Assembly: GCF_002929335.1 (NCBI RefSeq)
Contig: NZ_PJIL01000027.1
Span: 1-38,440 of the forward strand
Direction: 5' to 3'
From: Arthrobacter sp. Y81
Lineage (GTDB): Bacteria; Actinomycetota; Actinomycetes; Actinomycetales; Micrococcaceae
Length of the DNA stretch: 38,440 nucleotides
The position numbers were made by a program, and so were the translations under genes. The notes beneath the pieces were generated by a model that had not been told where the DNA came from, ran no database searches, and worked only from the letters and a program-made list of their open reading frames with translations. Positions 31,797-38,440 of this stretch are shown piece by piece (the stretch's first letter is position 1; each line of letters starts with the position of its first letter).

Positions 31797-32267
31797 TCAG
31801 GCAATGGGCCAAACCACCCGTGTCTGCCACTTCGTTGGATCAGGCTCTGTCGCCGGATCGCTCAGATAGTACTCCCACATCGTGTCTGATGGAGTGAAGC
31901 CTTCCGCCTTCATGTGTTCCTGGATGATCCCGTACGTTTTTTGGAGAGTGTCGTAGGGGCCGATGTGCAAGGCTTCAAAAGCCTCGGCTTCCGGGAGGGA
32001 GCCCTTTGCCACTCCTCCCGTCTCCAGAAAATTGGCGTTCACAGGAAATCCGGCCTCGACGTCCACGGTTCGTGTGGGCATTCCCCGGTAGAGAGCAAAA
32101 GGCGGCCCGGCCAGTTGAACGTTCTGCACCTGTGCCGCAGCCATCACGGTGCCAAAAGCCCGGCCGAAAAATTCCGTCAGGCCATCCATCGGAATTCTTT
32201 CGTGGACGACGGCCGTCGGCTGTTCAACCGTGTGGACCATTCTGGGTTGTGGATTGGTGTCACTCAT
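31797..32267 (-). CDS. GyrI-like small-molecule-binding protein
   Basis: A 156-residue stand-alone effector-binding domain of the GyrI/AraC-effector (SRPBCC-like) type. VEQPTAVVHERIPMDGLTEFFGRAFGTV starts it, and PPFALYRGMP and AEAFEALHIGPYDTLQKTYGIIQEHMKAEGFTP, MWEYYLSDPATEPDPTKWQT give the rest. Such proteins bind hydrophobic cations or drugs and some hydrolyse toxic amides. There is no DNA-binding domain. It precedes the VOC gene on the same strand, so a detoxification pair is possible. Confidence 0.88.
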   Translation of the reverse strand: MSDTNPQPRMVHTVEQPTAVVHERIPMDGLTEFFGRAFGTVMAAAQVQNVQLAGPPFALYRGMPTRTVDVEAGFPVNANFLETGGVAKGSLPEAEAFEALHIGPYDTLQKTYGIIQEHMKAEGFTPSDTMWEYYLSDPATEPDPTKWQTRVVWPIA

Positions 32268-32388
32268 GACACCAGCCTCCGCTGCGGGCGCTGCCTCCGA
32301 CAGGGCCGAACGTCCCTTGGGATTCCGGCCGCCTTCGTGTGCAGAAGCCTCGGAATGAGGTAAATGTTGAGTTTTGCGTATTGGAGGG

Positions 32389-33255
32389 CTAGTACTTCTT
32401 GTCCTTTATGCGCCGGACCGGGGTTATTACCGTCGGGCACGGCAAATGTGTCAGGACCGAGTGGGCCGTGGAACCGAGCAGTAGTCTTTTGAACCCGCCC
32501 CGTCCGCGGCTGCCAACCACAAGCATTTGAGCTTCAGCTGCCGCTTGCACCAGAGCCGCCGCAGGTTCCATATCGCTTTCCAGGACTTTGCGCACCACAA
32601 GGTCCGGGTAATCCTCGCTGAGGCCGGAGATTGTTTCAGACAGCACAATCTGCTCTTCCTCCACCATCAGCTGGGCTAGATTCTCTCCGAGAAGGCCACC
32701 GTTCACCCATCTGGGCGCCTGGAAGGCGTAGACCACTGTCAGCTCCTGGCCCTCCCGGTCTGCCTCGGCGGCAGCGAACGCTACGGCCTGGGTGGATTCC
32801 TCGGACCCGTCCACACCCACAACCACACCCCGCCGGCCTTCGATCGGTTGGTCTCCGATGACCGCGACTGGGCACTTCGCCGCGGCGGCGACCTGAAGTG
32901 CCCGGTCGGTCAGTGAACCACCCAAATGGGCGGCGCCGGACCCAACCACAAGCATTGACACCTTGGTGGAATACTTGCCCAGCGAGCCGGCAACGCCGCC
33001 TTCCAAGATCTTGGTGGTGACCTCCACCGGAACTGTGCCTCTTACCCGCCCGGCAGCGGTTTCCAACAGTTCTTCGCCTTTATCGAGCAGCATTCCGGTC
33101 CAAGGCGTGGGTTCTATCACCCAGCGGTCGTCAACAACGTACAGAATCATCAGCGGCAGGCCGACGTCGGCAGCTCGCCGGGCAGCCCACGTCACCGCCG
33201 CGCGGCTCTGGGAAGAATCATTAGTAGCGACGGCGATCGGCTTAGACGTACTCAC
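32389..33255 (-). CDS. Tandem-domain universal stress protein
   Basis: A 288-residue protein of two UspA domains (about residues 5-138 and 142-282). The second has the ATP-binding pattern GSRGRGGFKRLLLGSTAHSV (G-x2-G-x9-G-S/T); the first is degenerate (GSGAAHLGGSLTDRAL). Double-domain USPs are typical of actinobacteria and are often induced by low oxygen or stationary phase. The GTG at 33255 overlaps the previous gene's stop as GTGA, so it is coupled to the small USP. The binding site in the first domain is probably weak or regulatory. Confidence 0.92.
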   Translation of the reverse strand: MSTSKPIAVATNDSSQSRAAVTWAARRAADVGLPLMILYVVDDRWVIEPTPWTGMLLDKGEELLETAAGRVRGTVPVEVTTKILEGGVAGSLGKYSTKVSMLVVGSGAAHLGGSLTDRALQVAAAAKCPVAVIGDQPIEGRRGVVVGVDGSEESTQAVAFAAAEADREGQELTVVYAFQAPRWVNGGLLGENLAQLMVEEEQIVLSETISGLSEDYPDLVVRKVLESDMEPAAALVQAAAEAQMLVVGSRGRGGFKRLLLGSTAHSVLTHLPCPTVITPVRRIKDKKY

Positions 33256-33716
33256 AGCGGGTCCTTCCCTTGAGCTTTCTCGGGGCTATGAACAACCAGG
33301 ACGGGGCAGTGCGCGTGAGCGACACAGGCTGAGCTGACGGAGCCAAGAAGCAGGCCGCCGAATCCTCCGTGGCCGCGCCTTCCAACCACGATCATGTCCG
33401 CATGGCGGCTGGCGTCGATGAGTGAGTCCCGGGGGTGTCCTCGGATGACGCGGGGAACGATGTTCGGTGGAGTGTCTTGCCCGAAGGCCTGTTCCAGGGC
33501 CTGATTGAGAACCGTTCTGACCCGTTCCTCGAAATGGTCTATGCCCATTGCCACGTAGCCGGCGTAGACCTGCGGGTCATCCCAGTAGGCGGTGGCCAGC
33601 ACCCTGGCCCCGAGAGGGACAGCCAGCCGCTGGGCCTGCCGAAGAGCTTCCACAGAGGCCTCCGATCCGTCCACACCCACCACTAACGTGGGATCGTGTG
33701 TCGCTGACTGCTCCAT
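33252..33716 (-). CDS. Universal stress protein, single domain
   Basis: A 154-residue UspA protein. It begins TLVVGVDGSEASVEALRQAQRLA, with Asp in the nucleotide-binding strand, and ends with the ATP loop GRRGHGGFGGLLLGSVSSACVAHAHCPVLVVH. All motifs for ATP binding are present. It is upstream of and overlaps the double-domain USP by 4 bases, forming a two-gene operon. The ATG at 33716 has a purine-rich GGAATCC-type upstream sequence that is a weak ribosome site. A divergent SDR gene starts 272 bases away. Confidence 0.93.
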   Translation of the reverse strand: MEQSATHDPTLVVGVDGSEASVEALRQAQRLAVPLGARVLATAYWDDPQVYAGYVAMGIDHFEERVRTVLNQALEQAFGQDTPPNIVPRVIRGHPRDSLIDASRHADMIVVGRRGHGGFGGLLLGSVSSACVAHAHCPVLVVHSPEKAQGKDPL

Positions 33717-33830
33717 AACGGATTCCTTTGGACGGGTTTGCTGCCTCTCCAGCCTGCGGTGTCAAAAGGCGGACCTGTAGGGCCAAAGGTCACCCGCCGG
33801 GGCCGGGGCCGTCCTGGCCACTATCCGCCG

Positions 33831-33857
33831 CGCGCCTCCCGCCAAGGGGGAGGCGCG
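33831..33857. terminator. Perfect 10-base stem hairpin in the USP-SDR divergent gap
   Basis: CGCGCCTCCC (33831-33840), a 7-base loop GCCAAGG and GGGAGGCGCG (33848-33857) form a very stable hairpin. It lies between two divergently transcribed genes, where a terminator would not be expected. There is no T-tract on either side. It may terminate a lost gene, protect or attenuate the SDR leader, or be a protein site. Apart from it and unresolved promoters, 33717-33987 appears empty. Confidence 0.45.
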
Positions 33858-33987
33858 TGGCCGGGAGCAATTGGCTATTAGGGGTACAAGTGCCCTTCAC
33901 AACCGAATCGATCATTGGGATGGTGCCTGTGGCTCTCCTGTGGAGCGCAATCGTGACTTGAGATGCTGCAATGGAAAGGATGAGGTC

Positions 33988-34746
33988 ATGGGGCGTTTGG
34001 ACGGCAAAGTGGCTCTGATCAGCGGCGGGGCCCGGGGCATCGGCGCGGCGATCGTCGCGCGGTTCGTGGATGAAGGGGCGAAGGCCGTCGTCGGTGATGT
34101 CCTGGACGCCGAGGGGGAGCAACTCGTGGCGCAGCTCGGCGACAACGTCCGTTTTGTCCATTTGGACGTCACGAAGCCGGCCGACTGGGACCGGGCGGTT
34201 AGCGAGGCGGTGACCGCGTTCGCCAGCCTGAGTGTACTGGTCAATAATGCCGGAATTGTGAACTTCGGGCGGATCGATGAATACGGCCATGATGAGTGGT
34301 CGCGGATTATCGATGTGAACCTGACGGGGGTCTTTAACGGCATCAAAGCCGCAGCCCCCTCCTTGGCCCTTGCCGGCGCGGCCTCCATCATCAACATCTC
34401 CTCGATCGCTGGTCTGCGCGGGTACAAACAGCTCGCCGGGTACACGGCGTCGAAGTTCGGGGTAAGGGGTCTGACTAAGAGCGCTGCATTGGATCTTGGA
34501 GGATCCGGAACCCGGGTCAACTCGGTGCACCCAGGAGTGATCCAGACACCAATGACTGAAGGCATGACATTCGACACGGACCATGTTCCGATGCGCAGGA
34601 TCGGCCAGCCGACAGAGGTAGCGGATCTGGTCGTCTACCTGGCAGGAGATGAGTCCTCGTTTGTCACCGGTGCCGAATTCGTCATCGATGGTGGCGAAAC
34701 CGCCGGTGTGACGACCCCCACCCCGGCCTCAGATGACGGTCATTGA
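33988..34746 (+). CDS. Short-chain dehydrogenase/reductase
   Basis: A 252-residue classical SDR using NAD(P)(H). The cofactor motif is SGGARGIGAA (in place of TGxxxGIG), followed by VLVNNAGIV, the catalytic serine in NISSIAG, and YTASK (Tyr and Lys of the active site). Asp near residue 37 (VVGDVLDAE) favours NAD. It resembles 3-alpha-hydroxysteroid or FabG-like SDRs; the true substrate is unknown. The ATG at 33988 follows AAAGGATGAGG; the 39-residue upstream extension lacks family features. Confidence 0.93.
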   Translation: MGRLDGKVALISGGARGIGAAIVARFVDEGAKAVVGDVLDAEGEQLVAQLGDNVRFVHLDVTKPADWDRAVSEAVTAFASLSVLVNNAGIVNFGRIDEYGHDEWSRIIDVNLTGVFNGIKAAAPSLALAGAASIINISSIAGLRGYKQLAGYTASKFGVRGLTKSAALDLGGSGTRVNSVHPGVIQTPMTEGMTFDTDHVPMRRIGQPTEVADLVVYLAGDESSFVTGAEFVIDGGETAGVTTPTPASDDGH

Positions 34747-34784
34747 AGATCCTGTGGACAAGCTGGCTGATAGCCTGAGGAAAA

Positions 34785-34806
34785 GAGACAGCTATTGGCT
34801 GTCCCT
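34785..34806. promoter_or_regulatory. Inverted repeat between SDR and P-type ATPase
   Basis: AGAGACAGC-TATT-GGCTGTCCCT: arms GACAGC (34787-34792) and GCTGTC (34798-34803) are perfect and extend to 9 bases with one mismatch. It lies 38 bases after the SDR stop and about 45 before the ATPase start. It may be a short terminator or an operator of the ATPase gene. Confidence 0.35.
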
Positions 34807-34850
34807 CCATTAGAGGGGTTCTGCGTGATTCCTTCCAGAGACGTAGCCCG

Positions 34851-37667
34851 TTGATCGAAACCACCGCCTGGCACTTGCGCGCGGCCGCGGACGCCTTGGC
34901 TGCCTTTGGGGTGGAGCCGGCAGCGGGTCTGGATTCTGCAGAGGCCCTGCGCAGGCTGGAGACGGACGGGCCCAACGAGCTCCGTGCCGCCCCGCCGGTG
35001 CCGATCTGGCGGAAGATCCTGGCCCAGTTTCAGGATCCGCTGATCTATCTGCTGCTGGTGGCCATCGCCATCTCCTTTGGTGCCTGGGCGGTTGAAGGCG
35101 CGACGGGTGTGCCTATCGATGCGGTGGTCATCTTGGCGGTCGTCCTGCTCAACGCGGTACTCGGATTCGCTCAGGTGAACAAGGCGGAGAACGCCGTCGC
35201 CGCTTTGCAGTCGATGACAGCCGCAGTTTCCACGGTGTGGCGCGATGGTGAGCTCAAGACGGTCCCCGCCGCCGAGTTGGTCCGCGGTGACATCCTGGTG
35301 CTGGGCGAGGGGGACGCCGTCGGGGCCGATGCCCGGCTGATCACGGCCAGTGTCTTGCGCGTATCGGAAGCCCCGCTGACCGGTGAGAGTGAAGCGGTCA
35401 TTAAGGATCCGGGGACTTTGGGCGGGGATGTGCCGCTTGGGGACCGCCTGAACATGGTCTTCAAGGGCACGGCCGTCGTCCAGGGTCGCGGCCGAGCGGT
35501 CGTCACCGGGACGGCCATGAACACCGAAGTGGGCGCCATCGCTGGCATGCTCGAACGGACCGAGGCCGAGCCCACACCGCTCCAGAAGGAAATCGCTGGG
35601 GTTAGCAGGCTGCTGGGCGTCACGGTGATAGGCATCGCCGTTGTGGTGATGGCGACCATTGTGCTCGTCAACGAAGTTTCTTCGCTGCAGGATCTGGTGA
35701 CCGTGCTTCTTCTGGGCGTCTCGCTCGCGGTCGCCGCGGTGCCCGAGGGGCTCCCGGCCATCCTGTCGGTCGTGTTGGCCATCGGTGTCCAGCGGATGGC
35801 CAGCCGCAATGCCGTGGTGAAGGGACTCCACTCGGTGGAAACTCTAGGCTCAGCTTCTGTCATCGCCTCGGACAAGACCGGAACGTTGACGAGGAACGAG
35901 ATGACGATCGGCCGGATCGTGACCGCATCGGGGCAGATCGAGCTTACCGGCGTCGGATACCGGCCCGAGGGCCAGGCCTTTCAGGGAAACCGGGTAGCCA
36001 GCGACCCGGTGGTACTTCACGAGGTCCGCATGGTTTTGGCGGGCGGCTCATTCGTCAATGATGCGCAGCTGACCGAACACAACGGTCAGTGGCAGATCCA
36101 GGGCGATCCCACGGAAGCTGCATTCCTGGTTGCTGCCCGAAAGCTGGAGGGTGTTACCGAACGCGTCGGGGAGTTCGAACGGCAGGGCGAGGTCCCGTTC
36201 ACGTCAGAACGGAAGCTGATGTCAGCGCTCGCGCGCCACAAGGAGTTCGACGAACTCGCCCTTGTTACCAAGGGGGCGCCGGATGTCCTCCTGGGGCGCT
36301 GTACCCGGATGCAGGTGGGGGCGGACATCGTCCCGCTGGACGGGCCGCTGCGCGAGAAGGCATTGGCAGACGTCGAAACGCTGTCGGCGCAGGCTTTCCG
36401 GACCCTGGGCGTGGCCTATCGCCCGTACGGGGAGCGCGACCGTCACGAAACGGACGTGCTCGACGAAGAGGACGAAAACGCCCTTGTCTATCTCGGCGTC
36501 GCCGGCCTCATTGACCCGCCCCGCGCCGAAGCGGCGGCTGCCGTGGCGGCGGCCCGTCGTGCGGGCATCCGCGTGGCGATGATCACCGGCGACCACCCCG
36601 TCACAGCCGCCCGGATTGCCACTGATCTGGGCATTTGCGAACCGGGGGAGAAAGCAGTGACCGGAGCCCAGCTTGATGAACTCGACGACGCGGGGCTGCG
36701 TGCCGTCACCGGCTCCACGTCCGTCTACGCGCGTGTGTCCCCGCGCAACAAGCTCCAAATCATTGATGCGCTGCAGGCGCAAGGCAACGTCGTTGCCATG
36801 ACAGGGGACGGCGTCAACGACGCCCCGGCCCTGAAGTCCGCCGACATCGGTATTGCCATGGGCATCACCGGAACCGCAGTGACCAAGGAAGCTTCGAAGA
36901 TGATTCTCGGCGACGACAACTTCGCCACTATTGTCTCAGCGGTGCGTCAGGGCCGGGTCATCTTTGACAACATCAAAAAATGCCTGCGCTATCTACTTTC
37001 GTCGAATATGGGGGAGGTCTTCACAGTCTTCCTCGGCGTGGTCTTCGCCAGCACCATGGGTCTGGCAGGAGCAAGCGGCGAGGCTGTGGCGCTGCCGCTG
37101 CTGGCCACCCAGATTCTGTGGATCAACCTCGTCACCGATTCCGGACCCGCGCTGGCGATGGGAGTGGACCCGGAAATAGATAATGTGATGGACCGCCCGC
37201 CGCGGAAAATGACCGACCGCATCCTCGGGAGGCGGATGTGGGCCGGCATCCTGGCTGTCGGCCTGGTCATGGGTATCGCGACCCTGCTCACCATCGACAT
37301 CTTCCTGCCCGGCGGCCTCGTCCACGGCCGCGACTCCCTGGACGTGGCCCGGACTGCCGGCTTCACCACTCTGGTGTTCGCGCAGCTGTTCAACGCTTTT
37401 AGCTCACGTTCAGATCTAAACAGCGCCTTCCATCGGCTGTTCGTCAACAAGTGGTTGTGGGGCTCCGTCCTGCTCGCGGCTGCACTTCAGATCGCTGTGG
37501 TGGAAGTCCCGCTGCTGCAGCGGGCCTTTGGGACCGTGTCCCTGGACGCCGCACACTGGGCTGTCTGCATCGGTATGGCATCCACTGTGTTGTGGTTCGA
37601 CGAACTCCGCAAACTGTTCTACAGGTCAGCCCGGCGGAAGAAAACCGGCGTTCTACCTCGGGGATGA
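34851..37667 (+). CDS. P2A-type cation ATPase, calcium-type residues (CtpF/PacL-like)
   Basis: A 938-residue membrane pump. The actuator loop is APLTGESEAV, the phosphorylation site is DKTGTLT (Asp341), the hinge is TGDGVNDAP (about 651-659). SERCA-type calcium ligands are conserved: AAVPEGLPAIL in helix 4, SSNMGEVFTVF in helix 5 (Asn and Glu), NLVTDSGPA in helix 6 (Asn, Thr, Asp). These point to Ca2+ (or Mn2+) transport, not to a heavy-metal P1B pump. The start is a TTG at 34851 with a weak AGAG upstream; no in-frame alternative is better. M. tuberculosis CtpF is a close analogue next to USP genes in the dormancy regulon. Confidence 0.94.
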   Translation: MIETTAWHLRAAADALAAFGVEPAAGLDSAEALRRLETDGPNELRAAPPVPIWRKILAQFQDPLIYLLLVAIAISFGAWAVEGATGVPIDAVVILAVVLLNAVLGFAQVNKAENAVAALQSMTAAVSTVWRDGELKTVPAAELVRGDILVLGEGDAVGADARLITASVLRVSEAPLTGESEAVIKDPGTLGGDVPLGDRLNMVFKGTAVVQGRGRAVVTGTAMNTEVGAIAGMLERTEAEPTPLQKEIAGVSRLLGVTVIGIAVVVMATIVLVNEVSSLQDLVTVLLLGVSLAVAAVPEGLPAILSVVLAIGVQRMASRNAVVKGLHSVETLGSASVIASDKTGTLTRNEMTIGRIVTASGQIELTGVGYRPEGQAFQGNRVASDPVVLHEVRMVLAGGSFVNDAQLTEHNGQWQIQGDPTEAAFLVAARKLEGVTERVGEFERQGEVPFTSERKLMSALARHKEFDELALVTKGAPDVLLGRCTRMQVGADIVPLDGPLREKALADVETLSAQAFRTLGVAYRPYGERDRHETDVLDEEDENALVYLGVAGLIDPPRAEAAAAVAAARRAGIRVAMITGDHPVTAARIATDLGICEPGEKAVTGAQLDELDDAGLRAVTGSTSVYARVSPRNKLQIIDALQAQGNVVAMTGDGVNDAPALKSADIGIAMGITGTAVTKEASKMILGDDNFATIVSAVRQGRVIFDNIKKCLRYLLSSNMGEVFTVFLGVVFASTMGLAGASGEAVALPLLATQILWINLVTDSGPALAMGVDPEIDNVMDRPPRKMTDRILGRRMWAGILAVGLVMGIATLLTIDIFLPGGLVHGRDSLDVARTAGFTTLVFAQLFNAFSSRSDLNSAFHRLFVNKWLWGSVLLAAALQIAVVEVPLLQRAFGTVSLDAAHWAVCIGMASTVLWFDELRKLFYRSARRKKTGVLPRG

Positions 37668-37729
37668 GCGGCTGATCATGCGGGTTTGCTTCCCTATGCA
37701 GGCCCAGGAACGGTAGGGGTAGCTGGCCG

Positions 37730-37819
37730 ATGAACCTGTTTCTCTCGATGCTTGCCGGTCTTCAGGGTGCGATTCTTCTGATTGCCGCCAACCGTCAGCG
37801 GTCGCGCTCTTCTAAGTGA
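37730..37819 (+). CDS. Possible 29-residue membrane peptide
   Basis: ATG at 37730 opens MNLFLSMLAGLQGAILLIAANR then a basic end RSRSSK and TGA. One hydrophobic helix with a positive tail is plausible for a small membrane protein; TAGGGGT lies about 10 bases upstream. The frame is short and the evidence is only composition and position. The rest of 37668-37944 shows no other gene. Confidence 0.25.
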   Translation: MNLFLSMLAGLQGAILLIAANRQRSRSSK

Positions 37820-37944
37820 AACGTGGCTGACGAGGCACAGCCGCGACATGGGGCCCGCGCGGACCGGGACCTCGGACTCTACCCCTCAGCCAACGCCGCC
37901 GCGAGAATCGGAGTACTGGATGTCGGAGGCGAAAGGCGCCCGTC

Positions 37945-38214
37945 ATGATGTGGGATTACGGACAAGGCATGGTTTGGATGTGGCTCTGGGGCATCCTGCT
38001 GCTCACAGGGATCGCGATTCTGGTGCTGCTGATGGTCCGGATATTTGGCGCCGGTGCCCACGGCGGCTACGCCCCTCCGGGCTCCCAGGTGCATGGCGGC
38101 ACGCCCACGGGAAGAAGCAGGGCACGTCAGATCCTCGATGAGCGCTTTGCTGCGGGCGAGCTGACCGCGGAGCAGTATCGCGAACAACTCGGGGTCCTCG
38201 GTCAGGGGCCGTAG
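37945..38214 (+). CDS. SHOCT-domain small membrane protein
   Basis: An 89-residue protein with a single membrane helix (VWMWLWGILLLTGIAILVLLMVRIF, about residues 10-34), a Gly/Pro-rich linker and a C-terminal SHOCT helix-hairpin (ARQILDERFAAGELTAEQYREQLGVL, about 60-85). SHOCT proteins commonly accompany copper or stress genes in actinobacteria; the role is undefined. Its TAG overlaps the GTG of the next gene (TAGTG), indicating coupling to the multicopper oxidase. The ATG at 37945 (a second ATG is immediately after) follows GGAGGCGAAAGG. Confidence 0.88.
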   Translation: MMWDYGQGMVWMWLWGILLLTGIAILVLLMVRIFGAGAHGGYAPPGSQVHGGTPTGRSRARQILDERFAAGELTAEQYREQLGVLGQGP

Positions 38215-38440
38215 TGCGGCCGATCAGCCGCCGCCAGGCCCTGCTGCTGGGGGGCGTGGGAGTCGCGGCGACGGCGGCCGGCGCCGCCGGGATGATCTGG
38301 ACCCTGACCTCCCCTTCCGGGCCGGTCACCGGAGGCGAGCTGACCCAGCCGCAGGAGGAGCGGAGCGCAGACAGGCTGCTGCAGGTCCGGCTCGAAGCCG
38401 CACCCGGACAGATACTGCTGGCCGGGAAGCAAGCAGCCGC
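38214..38440 (+). CDS. N-terminal fragment of a Tat-exported multicopper oxidase
   Basis: A GTG at 38214 starts RPISRRQALLLGGVGVAATAAG, a twin-arginine signal (SRRQALL followed by a hydrophobic h-region). After it come GGELTQPQEE and RLLQVRLEAAPGQILLAGKQA, which match the start of the first cupredoxin domain of actinobacterial multicopper oxidases. The gene runs off the window end, so copper sites cannot be checked. The GTG overlaps the SHOCT stop. Oxidation of Cu(I), metals or phenols outside the membrane is the expected role. Confidence 0.75.
   Translation, partial: MRPISRRQALLLGGVGVAATAAGAAGMIWTLTSPSGPVTGGELTQPQEERSADRLLQVRLEAAPGQILLAGKQAA

Noticed and set aside
34785..34806. Possible DosR-type dormancy box near the ATPase
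   Set aside because: The inverted repeat GACAGC/GCTGTC lacks the GGGACT-AGTCCC core, so only a generic repeat is reported.
34740..35831. 363-codon frame antisense to the P-type ATPase
   Set aside because: Asp/Arg/His-rich shadow; the plus-strand ATPase is intact.
1..38440. CRISPR arrays or intact insertion sequences
   Set aside because: No regularly spaced direct repeats and no complete transposase were found on reading both strands.

Overview
The window is high-GC DNA with frequent GTG/TTG starts, 4-base ATGA/GTGA gene overlaps and several apparently leaderless promoters. Together with the gene families present (mycothiol-type arsenate reductases, two-domain universal stress proteins, a COG3559-type exporter) this points to an actinobacterium, most likely an Arthrobacter/Pseudarthrobacter-type member of the Micrococcaceae. 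No rRNA, tRNA, CRISPR array or intact insertion sequence was seen. The layout is a series of metabolic and stress modules separated by stretches of decayed sequence.

Region 1 (1-5.8 kb): the tail of an enolase-superfamily sugar-acid dehydratase, a decayed stretch, then a glycerol operon glpD-glpK-glpX (glycerol kinase, FAD glycerol-3-phosphate dehydrogenase, class II fructose-1,6-bisphosphatase), closed by a long imperfect palindrome.

Region 2 (6.2-12.7 kb): a persulfide/sulfane-sulfur detoxification module. On the minus strand lie a rhodanese-DUF2892 membrane protein, a TauE/SafE permease, two single-domain rhodaneses, a thioredoxin, a CstB-like persulfide dioxygenase-rhodanese fusion and an MFS transporter. 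A CsoR-family repressor with the two cysteines of CstR but no copper-site histidine is divergent. G-tract palindromes (ATACCC-N4-GGGTAT type) lie in both promoter regions, and in the cstB promoter the palindrome exactly fills the -35/-10 spacer. A DUF302 gene follows.

Region 3 (12.8-17 kb): a decayed tyrosine recombinase, then a three-gene overlapping minus-strand operon (COG0701 permease, TIGR03943/YcgQ partner, unknown membrane-anchored protein).

Region 4 (17-25.9 kb): an arsenic-resistance island of three transcription units: (a) arsR-arsN1-like acetyltransferase-ynfA-frameshifted thioredoxin-like gene; (b) a divergent pair, aquaporin and an ArsR-ArsC fusion, sharing one inverted repeat; (c) arsC - thioredoxin reductase (arsT) - a 19-residue peptide with three Cys-Cys pairs - arsO-like flavoprotein - second arsC with N-terminal helical domain - third ArsC-like protein with an altered P-loop - MFS transporter - truncated universal stress protein. 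A shared 16-bp operator motif occurs once before unit (a) and twice before unit (c). No ArsB or Acr3 pump is present; the aquaporin and the MFS protein are the only candidate exit routes. The Cys-pair peptide, on a very strong Shine-Dalgarno, is the most novel-looking element here.

Region 5 (26.3-38.4 kb): polyphosphate kinase 2, a YceI-family protein, a two-component drug-type ABC exporter, VOC and GyrI-like small proteins, two overlapping universal stress proteins, an SDR oxidoreductase, a P2A-type calcium ATPase, a SHOCT protein and the start of a Tat-exported multicopper oxidase. This reads as a general stress, energy and metal-homeostasis neighbourhood.
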